Below, in pieces: positions 46,871 through 58,956 of a stretch of 64,000 nt of DNA. Location of the stretch: positions 5,479,879 to 5,543,878 of the forward strand of contig NC_079977.1 of the NCBI RefSeq assembly GCF_029852145.1, in the 5' to 3' direction. The DNA is from Microplitis mediator (Eukaryota; Arthropoda; Insecta; Hymenoptera; Braconidae). Positions within the stretch are counted from its first letter, which is position 1. Each line of letters starts with the position of its first letter. Both the position numbers and the translations under genes were made by a program. The notes beneath the pieces are model-generated. The model ran no database searches, had not been told where the DNA came from, and saw only the letters and a list, made by a program, of their open reading frames with translations.

Positions 46871-47592
46871 TACACAAATGGAATTTTATATTAATTGTTT
46901 TCAATTAAATTAATAATTTATTTGAAACGTCGCGGGAAAAAAGTTAAACACGAAATTCCAATTACGATGGTATCTAAATACTGATTATTTAATGTATCCT
47001 CTAATGAGCAAACATTCAAAAAAATAACTCAATAAATCCTTGGACGAAATTACGGTTAAAAATTTCGGAAATATTAAATTTTTTTAAAATGTAAAAATAT
47101 TTTTATCTGTAAAAGGTCAATTATGAATATGAAATTGTAAAATTAATGATAGGAAAGAAAAAATGTGAATTTGAAAAATAATTAACGAATTGTGAATTTA
47201 CTTAATTTAAAGAAAAAAAGTTACTAGTAATTTAACTTTAAAAACAAAAAATAATTACATTGAGAACGGAAATTGTTTTCAATAAAACGGTATTATTATA
47301 TTTTTTTTTTTCGTAAACAACATGTGAACAAAAATAAATTTACGATGTGAGTTGTAGGTGTTATAAAAAAATGAATTATCTTTTTATTTACAATTTAATT
47401 TAATTACATTTTTTTTAACTTTATTTAATTAATACCAATTTGATTTATTACTTTATTCGATAATCAGCAGAACAAACTGTAATAATTAATAATTTTTTAT
47501 TTTTTTTAATAAAAAATATAATGGAATATTATTAAACTTAAACAAATTATTTTATTTTTTTTTTAGGTTTGGAATTTTTTATGTCAAGTATA
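46871..47592. other. Intergenic DNA, no gene recognised
   Basis: Very AT-rich; nothing supportable. Confidence 0.4.
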
Positions 47593-48394
47593 CACAGAAA
47601 TAAAGAATTTCTTGATACAAGAATTTTTTACTCGACTGAAGAAAATTTTTACTTGAACCAAGAATTTTTTTGCATGATCAATTAATAACCAAAATTTCTT
47701 GAGGCAAGAGATTTTCTTGAGTCAAGAAATTTTCTGCATGATGAGAATTGATAACAGAAATTTCTTGAGACAGGAGAAAAATTTTCTTGAGCCAAGAAAT
47801 TTTGTGCAGATGAATTGATAACAAAATTTCTTGAGACAAGAGAAAATTTCCTTGAGTTAAGAAATTTTTGGCATGATGAATCAAAGACAAAACTTTCTTG
47901 AGTCAAGAGAAAATTTTATTAAGCCAAGAAATTTTTGAACGATGAATTGATAAAAAAAATTTCTTGAGACAAGAGAAAATTTCCTTGAGTTAAGAAATTT
48001 TTGCATGATGAATCAAAGACAAAACTTTCTTGAGTCAAGAGAAAATTTTATTGAGTTAATAAATTTTGTGCATGATCAATTCATAACAAAACTTTCTTGA
48101 GACAAGAGAAAATTTCCTTGAGTTAAGAAATTTTGTGCATGATGAATCAAAGACAAAACTTTCTTGAGTCAAGAGAAAATTTTATTGAGTTAATAAATTT
48201 TGTGCATGATCAATTGATAACAGAAATTTCTTGAGACAAGAGAAAAATTTTCTTGAACCAAGAAATTTCTTGCATGATGAATTGATAACAGAAATTTCTT
48301 GAGGCAAGAAAAAATTTCTTGCGAAACGAAAATTTTTGTATTCATTTCATCATGCAAAATAGTTCTTGCATCAAGAAATGTTTGTTTTTCTGTG
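47593..48394. mobile_element. TA-target element with TTCTTGA/TCAAGAA motif
   Basis: Ends CACAGAAATAAAGAATTTCT and, reverse-complemented, CACAGAAAAACAAACATTTC, both followed by TTGAT.CAAGAA. TA on each side. The interior is about ten units of CTTGAGACAAGAGAAAATTT ... GCATGATGAATTGATAAC, roughly 70-74 bp each. Open frames at 47678-47906 are this repeat translated. Confidence 0.85.
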
Positions 48395-49666
48395 TAGGTT
48401 ATTGTTGATAAAATATTATATATATATACTTAGTCTGGTACCAATGCTTGTAAAATTGAAATAAAAGTGAAAAGAAAAAAAAAATTATTTAAAATTTAAA
48501 TTAATGTAAATAATCGAAATATTTAATCGATTTATTGAATTATGTATATATTCAGTAAGAATTATGTAAAATATTTAAATAAAAAAAAACAGTTCAACTG
48601 TCTTAAAAATTAAAATTTTTATTTACTTAAATAATTCATATATCAATAAATTATATTTATTATGTATTCAAAATGTACCGAAAACATTGGCCTAAAAATT
48701 AATTTTAAAAAATTACAATAAAGAAAAAACAACAACGATGTAATTAAATTTATAAATAAATATAACTTAATAAGTAATAAAGTTTTAACTGCAATTTGCC
48801 GCATTTCCTGTCCTATTATTAACAAATTGAAATCTCAAGTCGCCAAGTTTGTGTCTGGAATTGGCGCCAGAAAATATAAAAGGGCGGTGAATGTTAACCT
48901 GGTTTAAATTTACTCTTTTTTACTCACTACGTAACCTTCATACCCGAGTGGAGAGTAATTCTAAAGATTCAATCACTTGTTACCTCAATACAGATTTATA
49001 GATGAAACATAAATATATGTCTATATATATTTTCATAAAAAAAAAAAAAAAATATAAATTACAACCAGGTCATAAATTGAATTTTCAAAAATTCAAAACT
49101 TTTTTATCCATTAAACTTTTTTTAAATATATATAAAATATATATCATTTTCATATTGGACGCTTCTGAATAATAAATGTTACAGTTTTAAACTTTCAGTA
49201 ACATATGTATTTTATTATTTTTATCATTTTTTAAAATTTTACTTTATGTATATCGTTAAAAAAAAAAAAAAAAAAATTTACGCCTCTTTTAAATTGCAAC
49301 TTCACTGGCACTTACAAGTCAAGAAAATGCTTAGACTTATTCAATTTTTTTATTTTAATATTATATATTTTTTTCATTTTATTCTCCTGTTGTTTTCTCG
49401 TGAGCTAGAGTAAAAGAAAAAGGTTGAGGTCTGAGTTCGAGGCCAATTCCCTCACTTTCCCACACTATATACTATACAACAGCTCTCAAATGACTCTACG
49501 TATTATTATAGAGTCATAGTTATATGACTTGCGCAAGCGTTACGCACATGCATCAAAGCACATTAGTCTTTTGCTTATTTTTTGAAAAAAATTACATTTC
49601 ATAAAAAAAAGATAATGTATAGATAAACCCTGGGCAGAATGGGATCCTATTTTTTACGAGTATCAA
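48395..49666. other. Intergenic DNA with a TATA-like patch
   Basis: 48840-48970 is less AT-rich and contains GCGCCAGAAAATATAAAAGG, a good TATA-box match on the plus strand. No transcript or coding exon follows recognisably. Short A runs at 49040 and 49260. Confidence 0.3.
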
Positions 49667-49861
49667 TGCAGCAGGCATCAGAAAAATTTAAAATTATAAA
49701 TAAATAGAGTAAATAATTTTTAAAAAAATATTTCGAAAAAATACACTTATTAATTTTTAAATTTTTCAAATGCGCATTTTTTTTTTAATTTAACTTTACC
49801 AAATATTTACTCCATTTATTAATAATTTAAAATTTTTTTGATGTCTGCTACATTCAGACTC
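49667..49861. mobile_element. Very degenerate MITE-1 relative
   Basis: Left GCAGGCATCAGAAAAATTTA, right TTGATGTCTGCTACATTCAG. The core AATTTTTCAAATGCGCA is recognisable but diverged. Confidence 0.45.
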
Positions 49862-49974
49862 ATTTTTTAAATGTCAAACTTGACACTGATACATTTTTTT
49901 TTTGTAGAAAATTTAATGATAAAAAAAAATGTGGGATTCATTTTTCATGGAAAATTTTTTAGATAAAGAAAACT

Positions 49975-50215
49975 ACTGTAAAAAATTGGGAGTAAATATA
50001 GATTTTATTTCAACCCGAATTTACTCTGATACTAAAAGTTCCGGGGTAAAAAAAAATCTGCATACGGGGTAAATAGGGATGTAATTTTTGAGGTACGTGG
50101 ATTTTATTCCATTCCACTTTTACTCCAATCCCAAGAGGATAAAATTAATAAAAAATCGTGCGCCCGCATTTACTCCATATTTGATGCGCGTTTACTCCGC
50201 AAATTTTTGACAGCA
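49975..50215. repeat. CGGAGTAAATG repeat block, degenerate
   Basis: AAAAATTGGGAGTAAATATA, TTTACTCCATATTTGATG and GCGTTTACTCCGCAAATTTT. Confidence 0.55.
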
Positions 50216-50327
50216 ATATTTAAAAAAAAAAAATTTCCTGTCATTTAAATAGGAAATTGAATTTTTCAATGCTCCTAGTCCATAATTGAAGTACATATTT
50301 TTTTACCGTAAAATACTTTTCTAAATT

Positions 50328-50525
50328 ACGATTCAGGTTAACAGACAATTCAAAATTTTTGGATTTTTTTTCCACTAAACGAATTAGAAAAAAAAAAAAC
50401 TAAAAATATGCACATGTAGAGAATTGAAAAAACTCCAAGTGGATTTTTTTCAAATATTTTTTTTTTCAAATTTATCGCTCTTAAAAAAATCCAAAAATTA
50501 TCAGACTTTGGTTACCTTCTGTATC
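50328..50525. mobile_element. MITE-1 copy, degenerate
   Basis: Left CGATTCAGGTTAACAGACAA, core GCACATGTAGAGAATTGAAA, right CAGACTTTGGTTACCTTCTG. Confidence 0.65.
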
Positions 50526-51584
50526 GCCTCAAATTTATCAAAAATAAATAAAGTTCTAATTTATAATTAAAAATTACGAATAGAAAAAAAATAATTCAAA
50601 TATTAAAAATGAGGAGAAAAAATATCAATGTCAGTGGACTCTTTGGAGCGAAAGATACTGAACATGTTAAAATAAATTTTTGTATATATATATACATATA
50701 CAAGAAATGTGTGAGGAGGTATATAGTAAGACTGGCACACACTACACACATGACAGTATAACGTGAGCCAATGCTCTCCCCAAGGATAGCCAGTCTAGTC
50801 TGCATGACGAAGATTTAAAGAAACTTATTCGAGTGAAATACGTCGCTTCAAGAGTAAATGAGATAGCATTAAACAAGTCGACAAGGACGTCAAAGTTAAT
50901 TAGCCCCTTTTATACTAAATTTTTTTAAACCTATTTCATTTTTTTTATCTTGCGAAATTATATTTTTTATTTATATATTAATTATAAAACTTTAATAAGT
51001 TTATCGCTAATCGATGATAATTTCAAATTTGTCAATATTTTTGTGACGTCGAATTTGAAATATTTCATAAATTTAGAGACTCAAGACATGAAATTTTTTT
51101 TTCTTAGTAATTAAGTAGAAGAATTTTAAAAAATTATTTTCAGACTATCAATACTGATAAACGTTTTATCACCATCAATTAATTTTTTTAATTGATCTAT
51201 TTATTGCCCGATTTTAGACCGAAAGAGTTAATTTTTGTGGCCTTGGTAATTTCCGGATTTATATTGATTATAAAAACGTATTCTTTAAAAATAGTTTTTT
51301 AATTTTTATCATTTTATTTTGAAATTATGACTTGTCAACTGTTTGACACATAGTCAACTTGAAGCCTAAAAGAAAAAATTTTTAAAGCCTGTTCCTCTTT
51401 TACTTCTTGATTAGTAATTTTAAATTTTAAATTTAAAAAATGTAGGGAGGAGGTACTGATTGCTATTCAAAATTCACAGTTGGATTTTCAATAGATGACA
51501 TCTCGAGGTCTTATGAATCATTTCTATCATAAGATGACGTTTCAGTATTTTTGTGAATATGAAAATTTTTTTTTATGCTTCACT
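50526..51584. other. Intergenic DNA, no gene recognised
   Basis: Single-copy-looking. A moderately GC-rich patch at 50690-50880 has no recognised content. Confidence 0.4.
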
Positions 51585-51705
51585 TTTAAGGAGTGGAATT
51601 CACTTCGAAGGAAGTTTATTTTAAAATAAAAACTCCGAATCGGAGTGAATGCAGATTTAAATAAAATCTGTAATCACTTCGAATTCACTCCAAATTTATT
51701 CAGTG
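51585..51705. repeat. CGGAGT repeat fragment
   Basis: AAAACTCCGAATCGGAGTGA and TCACTTCGAATTCACTCC; same family as 22572-24035. Confidence 0.6.
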
Positions 51706-52046
51706 TAATGTATAAATATGATGACAATAATGATTATACAATTCCAACTGCTATTTGAAAATTTCAATACTTTTTAATTCATACACTGAAAAAAAAAAAA
51801 TCTCAGAATCATTGTATATTCTTACCACAAGAAATTATGTTATTACTAATTTTCAATCTTATATAATCGGCTGTCCAATTTTGAAACACAGTAAGAAGGG
51901 ACAAATTTTGAAATTTTTCAAAATCGACTTGTTAGTATTTTGAATTCCAGTGGAGTCTTGCGAACATGATTCATGTTTCAAAAATTTTATTTTTGTCAGT
52001 TATTGTGTTTTGAAATTGAGCAGTCGTATTTTTGGCGCAAAAATTT

Positions 52047-52236
52047 ATGACAATAAAGTTAGCAGACATTACAAAATTTTTGTATTTTTTTAACAAAAAA
52101 ATATATTTTGAAAAATTGCACGTATAGTTTATGAAATTTCCGACATGTGAATTTTTTTAGAAATATTTTTTTTTCATTATTTGTCTGTTAAAAATTTTTT
52201 TTTTAAATTTCAAATGTCTGCTAACTTTACTATCAT
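52047..52236. mobile_element. MITE-1 subfamily 2 with 9-bp target duplication
   Basis: 190 bp. Ends ATGACAATAAAGTTAGCAGA and, reverse-complemented, ATGATAGTAAAGTTAGCAGA. CAAAAATTT at 52038-52046 is repeated exactly at 52237-52245. Confidence 0.88.
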
Positions 52237-52245
52237 CAAAAATTT

Positions 52246-52844
52246 TAAGATTTCATTCAAAATAATTTTCTTAATCGAAGAAACCCAAATTTATTCCAAG
52301 ATATTTTGATCTTATTTTTGCAATAGTGTAAATAAATTTTGATTTTCTTTTCAAAGAAATGACTATTCGCCTTAGATGAAAATAACAATACAATAATTTA
52401 TATCGATTTATTACTTGAAAAAAATTAATATTTGAAATCGTATTTAGTAGATTACTTTTTTATGCTATAGGAAACATTCTACACTGTGTAGTTAATTCAG
52501 TTTTTTTCTTTCGATGTGAAGCAGTGAGTCGAGATGACTGACATACTTTCCCTTAAATTTTGAAGAGCTCAGAGATGGTAGATAATAAGAAGTTTTGGGC
52601 CTTTCAAGGCTAAGACTAGATTATCGAACTTTATTTATTTTATCTATACTGATTTATTCTTCAACTTCACTCTAAGCACGTATTTGACTCACATTAGAGT
52701 TAAAAGGACAATGGCTGATAAAAAATATTCATAAATAAGTTTTAAAAAAAGTGTTATAAATTTGAATTCAAAATACTTTGACACATTTACTAATTGTTCG
52801 TTTCATATCAAAAGTCAATTTGAAATTTAAATTTGTAAAGAATT
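52246..52844. other. Intergenic DNA, no gene recognised
   Basis: AT-rich single-copy-looking sequence; nothing supportable. Confidence 0.4.
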
Positions 52845-54184
52845 CCCGGGAAAAACGGATTAGATCTGACCAGATATAATTATATCTGGTCAGATCTAAT
52901 TATATCTGATCAGATCTATTTATATCTGGTTAGATATGGGATTTGAGATATAATAAGATCTAGTTATATCTGATCAGATCTAAACAGATATAACTATATC
53001 TGAATTGAAAAATACATCAGATCTGATTATATCTAGTCATATCTGATCAGATCTAAACAGATATAACTATATCTGAGTTGAAAAATCCATCAGACATGAT
53101 CAGATCTAGGCATATCTGATCAGATCTAAACAGATATAACTATATCTGAGTTAAAAAATTCATTAGACATGATCAGATCTAGTCATATCTGATCAGATCT
53201 AAACAGTTATAACTATATCTGGATTGCAAAATACATTAGTCATGAAAAGGTCTTATCATATCTGGCCAGATCTAAACAGATATAACTATATCTGAATTGC
53301 AAAATGCATTAGACATGAAAAGGTCTTATCATATCTGGCCAGATCTAAACAGATATAACTATATCTGGATTGCAAAATACATTAGACATGAAAAGGTCTT
53401 ATCATATCTGGCCAGATATAACTATATCGAAGTTGTCAACAGCATCAGATTCGATCAGATCTGATTAAGTAGTTACCCGGGGAAAATGATTTAGATCTGA
53501 CCAGATAAAATTATATCTTTGCAAATCATTTATATCTGATCAGAACTAATAATTACACATGATCAGATCTTATTATATCTGGCCAACCACCGTTTATATC
53601 CGGTCAGATCTAATGAAATATAATTAGATCTAGGCTAGATAAACTGTCAGACATGATTATATCTAGTCAGATCGGCGTATATGTCGTAAGATCTGACCAG
53701 ATATAACTATATCTGAACTAAATACAACAATTAACATAATCAGATCTTGTTATATCTGCTCAGATATAATCATGAAAATTGTTCATATCTGATTATTTAC
53801 ATTCACGCGATCACATACGTGGAGCAGCGCAGTGGATAGCGTTAAAGACTTTGGATCTGAAGGATGCAGGTTCGAGCCCAGCAGTCATCGGGATTTTTTC
53901 ATCAATCAAATTCATGTATAACTCTTCTAAGTAACGTTTCTAATACGTTATATTACATTTCGGATCGAATGAAAACTATATTATTTTTTTTTTGCAATTT
54001 AATTTTGTTTTTTTAATAGGGATCCCGGGAAAAAAGGTTTAGATCTGGCCACATATAATTATATCTGATCAGATCTGTCCAGATCTCGTCAGATAGAGAC
54101 AATTTAAAGATCTGGCCAGATCTGACAAATCAGATCTGATCAGATATAATTATATATGGTCAGATCTAAATCGTTTTCCCCGGG
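52845..54184. repeat. AGATCTGATCAGATAT repeat array with CCCGGG boundaries
   Basis: Palindromic AGATCTGATCAGATAT / ATAACTATATCTG motifs. CTAAACAGATATAACTATAT recurs six times between 52980 and 53350 at 73-bp spacing. CCCGGGAAAA-type boundaries occur at 52845, 53476 and 54024, with a right end TTTTCCCCGGG at 54184. 54024-54184 alone is a compact inverted element. A tRNA-like unit at 53819 sits in a gap of the array. Confidence 0.8.
53819..53899 (+). ncRNA. tRNA-like pol III unit (tRNA relic or SINE head)
   Basis: A-box-like CAGCGCAGTGG (53825-53835) and B-box GGTTCGAGCCC (53869-53879) are about 34 bp apart, followed by a TTTTTT terminator at 53894-53899. The T-arm pairs at 4 of 5 positions. 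The acceptor stem does not pair, and the anticodon loop lacks the invariant U33, so a functional tRNA is unlikely. A tRNA-derived SINE head or tRNA pseudogene fits best. Confidence 0.6.
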
Positions 54185-54429
54185 TTCTAACAATTAATAA
54201 GTGATTTTTTTTTATAACTGATCACGCGACTTAAAAATTTATTATTAGAACCTCAAACTGAATAGTCGAATTTGATTCAAATTTAGGACACTATTAATCT
54301 TCATATATATACATATATATCGCGTTACTAATTCTAAATATATTTTTATTTTTTCACGCCCTTTTGGTTTTCAAATTTTTAAATTTAAATTAAATTTACA
54401 AAATGACCAGCAATGAAAAAAAAATATAT
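54185..54429. other. Spacer, no element recognised
   Basis: AT-rich with a TATATATACATATATAT patch near 54303; nothing else seen. Confidence 0.4.
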
Positions 54430-54892
54430 AGGGGAGGGAGGGGTAAAACGGGGGACTCCAGGATAAATATTAAGTTTTGGAGGACTCAAATACGCTAAAT
54501 TTTTTTTTTTACGATATTCAAAGTAACTAGAAAAAATTTTCAGTTACCGTTAAAAAAAAAATTTTTTCATTTTCGCGGGCAAAATGGGGTACCCCTCAAA
54601 AAGGGTAAAAAAAAAAATTTCTGGATTTTAAATGAATTTGATTTTTGTAAGTAATTTACATGATTTTTGAATACAAAAGAGGAAAAAAATTTTTGATAGT
54701 TTTTATCATAAAACGAAAGTCATTAATATTTTTCAACTGACAATCGATTTTCAAAAAGTTTAATAAAAAAAATTCAAAATAATGCTCAATTATATTTACA
54801 AAAGTGATTTTGAAATGTTTAAAAACCATTTAAAATATAAAATTTTGGGGGTACCCCCTGTTGCCTACCTTACCCCGTTTCTCCCCCTCCCC
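54430..54892. mobile_element. G-rich-ended foldback element, copy 1
   Basis: 463 bp. Left GGGGAGGGAGGGGTAAAACG, right (reverse complement) GGGGAGGGGGAGAAACGGGG, with TA on both sides. Inner arms carry ACTTTCGTTTTATGATAAAA-type sequence. No coding content. Confidence 0.82.
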
Positions 54893-56005
54893 TATGTCCT
54901 TTTGAATTCTTAAAGCCAAAAGGGCTGATAAAATTATGTCTTTTAGAAATTAGTAACGCGATGTATATGATTTATATATATATATATATTTCTAAGATGA
55001 CAGTAAACAAGAAAGAGTGACAAGAAAAAATATAAAAGAACAGGACGAGACTAAAGAGAGTCTGTCCAACCTGATTCGACGCTCCACTTGTTTCGTTGGC
55101 ACCGATAATAATGAGTACGCCTTCTCCTTTTTCTTTATCCTATATTTCTTTTGTCCTCGACAAAGTCTACAATCATTATATATTAGAAAAAAAATTCCTA
55201 AGAAAAAAACTCGTCATTTAAAAAAAATAATAATTATTATTATTTTTATTATTCTGCTCCACAGATAAGACTAAAAAAAAAAAAATTCTCTATCGCGTCT
55301 TTAAATCACCTGAGAAACTGTAGCGTGGATTTATTTTTAAAGGGCCATTGGGACGGACTTTAAAAGTAAAAATTAAATGGACGATTCTTTTTAGAGCACA
55401 ATATAAAAGCCAAGAAAAATATATGTGGCGCCACCTGTCGATAATACGTAAATATATGAGTGTCTTTAAAGAGGCCCTACAGGTGGCAGTGCTAATATAA
55501 CTCGTGCTAACTCGATCAATACGCACCGTTCGTATAAATATGATATAAAAATATATGAAAGAAAAAAATTGATGCCATTGTCCTTCATAATTATCGTATA
55601 CATAGAGTTCAATCACGATAAACTAAAAAAAAAAATATAAATGATTGAAATTTTATAAATTTCCGTTGCATTGTAAAAATATTTTGAATTAACGATTGGA
55701 AAATTACAGAATTATTAAATTTTTATAGACGTTATATATTTATTTTTCATTATTTAATTTAAACAGTTTGCTGTTTTAACGCTGGGGACTCAGATAATTG
55801 GATAATGGATATAAATTTCATTGGTACAGAATGTCGATATTCTTGCCGAGCGAGAATAATTTGCAAGTCAAGTAGCGTTGGTTTATCGATCGTCCTTTAA
55901 TTTCTAATTCTAACGTGTTATCATTGCCCTCCATCTCAACTGTACGCTATTGTGGATTTAATTTACTCAAATAATATCAAGAATCTAAAATAAAATAAAT
56001 ATATA
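54893..56005. other. Intergenic DNA, unassigned
   Basis: 55300-55620 is moderately GC-rich and includes GTGGCGCCACCTGTCGATAA and CCCTACAGGTGGCAGTG, an inverted pair of CACCTGT/ACAGGTG motifs. It is open on the minus strand (55290-55616) without recognisable domains. Possibly a fragment of a larger repeat. Confidence 0.35.
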
Positions 56006-56729
56006 GAGGAGGGGGGGGGGAGCAAAGTGGGCCCCTTGAGGAAAATAATTATAATGTCATTAATTTTTTTTACGCTTTTACTTCTTTTTAGACCCTTGAT
56101 ACTTATTTTCACTTCATTATGCTGCGTCCATTAAAATTGAAAAATCTAAAATTAGGGGCAAAGTGGACCTTACAAAAAATTTCGGATTTGATATTTTTTA
56201 TTCTTTACACGTGTGATATTTGCAAATAACTATAAAACAATTGTATTTTAATAATATAAAAGTCATTTTAATAGTCTGCTGCGATGTGACTTTAAAACGT
56301 AATTTTATTGTCTTTAACTTTCTTAATAAATTATATTTAATATAGTTTTGGTGGTCTATTTTAGCCCTCATTATATAAGAAATTTCGATAAACTTATTGT
56401 CCGTTCGAATTTAATGACAGTAAAGTTAGCAGACATTTGAATTTTAAATAAATAGATAAATAATTTAAAAAATATATTTCTAAAAAAATGCACATGTGGA
56501 AAATTTAATAAACTATATGTGCAATTTTTCAAAATATTTTTTTTAATATTTATTTTTTTGTTAAAAAGAATCAAAATGTTATTTAATGTCTGCTAACTTT
56601 ATTGTCATTCGAATTTATCGGCGTATAGAAAATGTTGAGGGGTCAACTTTGCCCCCATATTTTTTGAAGTTTTGAAAATTTTCAAGGGCCTACTTTGCCC
56701 CCAGGGGCCCATTTTTCCCCCTCCTCCCC
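56006..56729. mobile_element. G-rich-ended foldback element, copy 2, with nested MITE-1
   Basis: Left GAGGAGGGGGGGGGGAGCAA, right (reverse complement) GGGGAGGAGGGGGAAAAATG, with TA at 56004-56005 and 56730-56731. The motifs CAAAGTGG and inverse (TTTGCCCCC) recur. A MITE-1 copy is inserted at 56414-56608. Confidence 0.78.
56414..56608. mobile_element. MITE-1 subfamily 2, nested, with 9-bp target duplication
   Basis: Ends ATGACAGTAAAGTTAGCAGA and, reverse-complemented, ATGACAATAAAGTTAGCAGA. TCGAATTTA at 56405-56413 is repeated at 56609-56617. Its insertion in the G-rich foldback shows it is the younger of the two. Confidence 0.9.
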
Positions 56730-56849
56730 TACTTAGAATTTTGAAATAAACAAAAATTTGATAATTTTCATACCGAGTCAATTTTTTAATTACTCCGTTT
56801 TTGTTTTATTTTATTTAATGACTGACTGATTTTTTATTTTTATAAATTT

Positions 56850-57625
56850 AGAAGAGATTGTGCAAGACGGGGACCCGAAAAATTTTTTTTTTAAATGTTT
56901 TTTAAACATTCAAAAATCACTTTTGTAAATATAACTGAGCATTATTTTGATTTTTTTTTCACCGTTTTCGAAAAATTTTGATTTTGAAAAAAAATAGTAA
57001 GAAATCAATTTGATTTTTTTTATTATCAATTTACAATATAAGAACTTTCGGTGTCAAATTACTTCAGATGTATTTCAATAATCAACTTTAAAATATTTAC
57101 AATTTTTTAAATTTAATTAACTTTTAATAATTTTTGAATCTATTACTTTAAGCAAAATATAATTGATTTTTTAAAAATATCTTCTTTGGAATTAAAAGTA
57201 ACTTAAATCTTTTACTTTGAAGTTAATAATAAAAAGTGATTAACAAATAAAAAATTACCAATTTAAAGTCGGTAGTTAAACTTTTTCAAAAATCGAAAGT
57301 GTCAGTCGAAAAATATTAATGACTTTTGTTTTATGATAAAAACTATTCAAAATTTTTTTTCTTCCTTTACATCCAATAATTACGTGAAATGTAATTTTTC
57401 TTTATGAAAATTACTTACAAGAAAATTTAATTTAATCAAATTTATTTAATATCCAGAAATTTTTTTTTCACCTTTTTTAGGGGCTCCCCATTTTGCCCGC
57501 AGAAAATGAAAATTTTTTTTTAACGACAGCTAAAAATTTTTTCTATTTACTTTCAATATCATTAAAAAAAATTTTTGAATCCCCGAAAACTTTGTATTTC
57601 CTTACATACCCCCATCCCCCGCCTC
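56850..57625. mobile_element. G-rich-ended foldback element, copy 3, degenerate
   Basis: Inner sequence matches copy 1 (ATCACTTTTGTAAATATAAC, GACTTTTGTTTTATGATAAA, GGGCTCCCCATTTTGCCCGC). The outer ends GACGGGGACCC and CCCCCATCCCCCGCC are eroded. Confidence 0.6.
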
Positions 57626-58885
57626 CTTATACATTTTTTGAAATACATTTTAATATTTCAAACAAGAAAGATATATACGCAGATAATTTTATGGTAAAAT
57701 TTTACTACTCGTTCAAGTTATTTTTAATAGAATTAAATTAAAATATACTCTAAAATATGATTATTTTTACTTTGTCACATAGTAATATTTATCATTCATC
57801 AACAAAATCTATCACTTTATTTTAATATTTAAAAAAAAAACTCCGTGCAATAGAAAATTTATAAAATAAAACTTAAAAATGAAAACTCTGCTGTAACTTT
57901 GTACTACACAGCATAGTAATTTTATAAAAAAATCATTCTAATTCGAGTTTGTTCGTAGATATTCGGTTCTTTTCGTTTATTCTCGTACTAATAGGTTAGA
58001 ATTAAGCACTCGAGTATACATTTTAAAAATATATCGTTTTTATTTTAATTTTAACGAATATTTAACTAAATATTCTGCTTTAAAATTAACAATTTTCCCG
58101 TACAGTTGACAGAAATTTCTAAAAAAAAATTAATTCCGTTGCTTGGTTAAAATTACTATACACACCTTAAATTCTGTTGAATGTATATAAAAAATTTCTA
58201 CATTATCAGCAATTTTCCGTAATTTCGTACTCTCTTAATATTGTTACCATAATCATTTTTCAATGAATTTTTTATCTAAAAAATCTAAAAAAATATATCC
58301 GAGTGTATTTTTATTTGATAAAATATCTTAGAGTTTAAATATTAATTAAAAAAATAAATATTTAAATATATGAATAATTGTTGCACTTATTGTTGATCTA
58401 GGTCAAATGCTTAGAGACCGATAGTAACTGATAAAACGTACGACGACCTACATCAATGTGTTGTTGTACTGTCGTCAGGTATTCGCTCTCATCATTCTAA
58501 TAGTTGAAGTTGGAGTTGTTAACTCGAGGACACTGTAGAGATTATGTATGTGAGAGTGCACATATGTGAGGGAGTATGTCATATATATATATATATATAT
58601 ATATAAGTATACTTGTTAAGCTTATTTACTTGTTGTCTATGTACTTATGTGAATTTAAATGTGAGTATATTAGTAAGTAAGTAAGTAAGTAAGTAAGTGG
58701 ATATTGATGTATGTATATATGTATGTATGTATATATGTTGGATGGATAAAAGCATCACACATGCGAAAATAGCTACAAGTTATATAACATTCGCGGTTTT
58801 ACTTTTCCCGCGAGGAAGAGACGATACTGAGAGGGCGGTACTGTTGGACGAAGTGATAATGGATGATAAGACACAGACGGTGTTG

Positions 58886-58956
<71 letters not shown>

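Noticed and set aside
47678..47906. Two overlapping repetitive open frames (SQEILL-type repeats)
   Set aside because: They translate the tandem CTTGAGACAAGAG interior of the element at 47593-48394.
48870..48900. TATA-box match GAAAATATAAAAGGGCGG on the plus strand
   Set aside because: No downstream exon or transcript evidence; TATA-like words are frequent in such AT-rich DNA.
52980..53350. Regularly spaced 73-bp repeats, considered as a CRISPR-like array
   Set aside because: Spacers are not unique, units are palindromic and contiguous, and the window is clearly from an insect genome.
53819..53899. Functional tRNA gene
   Set aside because: The acceptor stem does not pair and U33 is missing from the anticodon loop; kept only as a tRNA-like pol III relic.
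55290..55616. 108-residue minus-strand open frame
   Set aside because: No domain, signal or splice context. Contains inverted CACCTGT/ACAGGTG motifs, so more likely repeat-derived.
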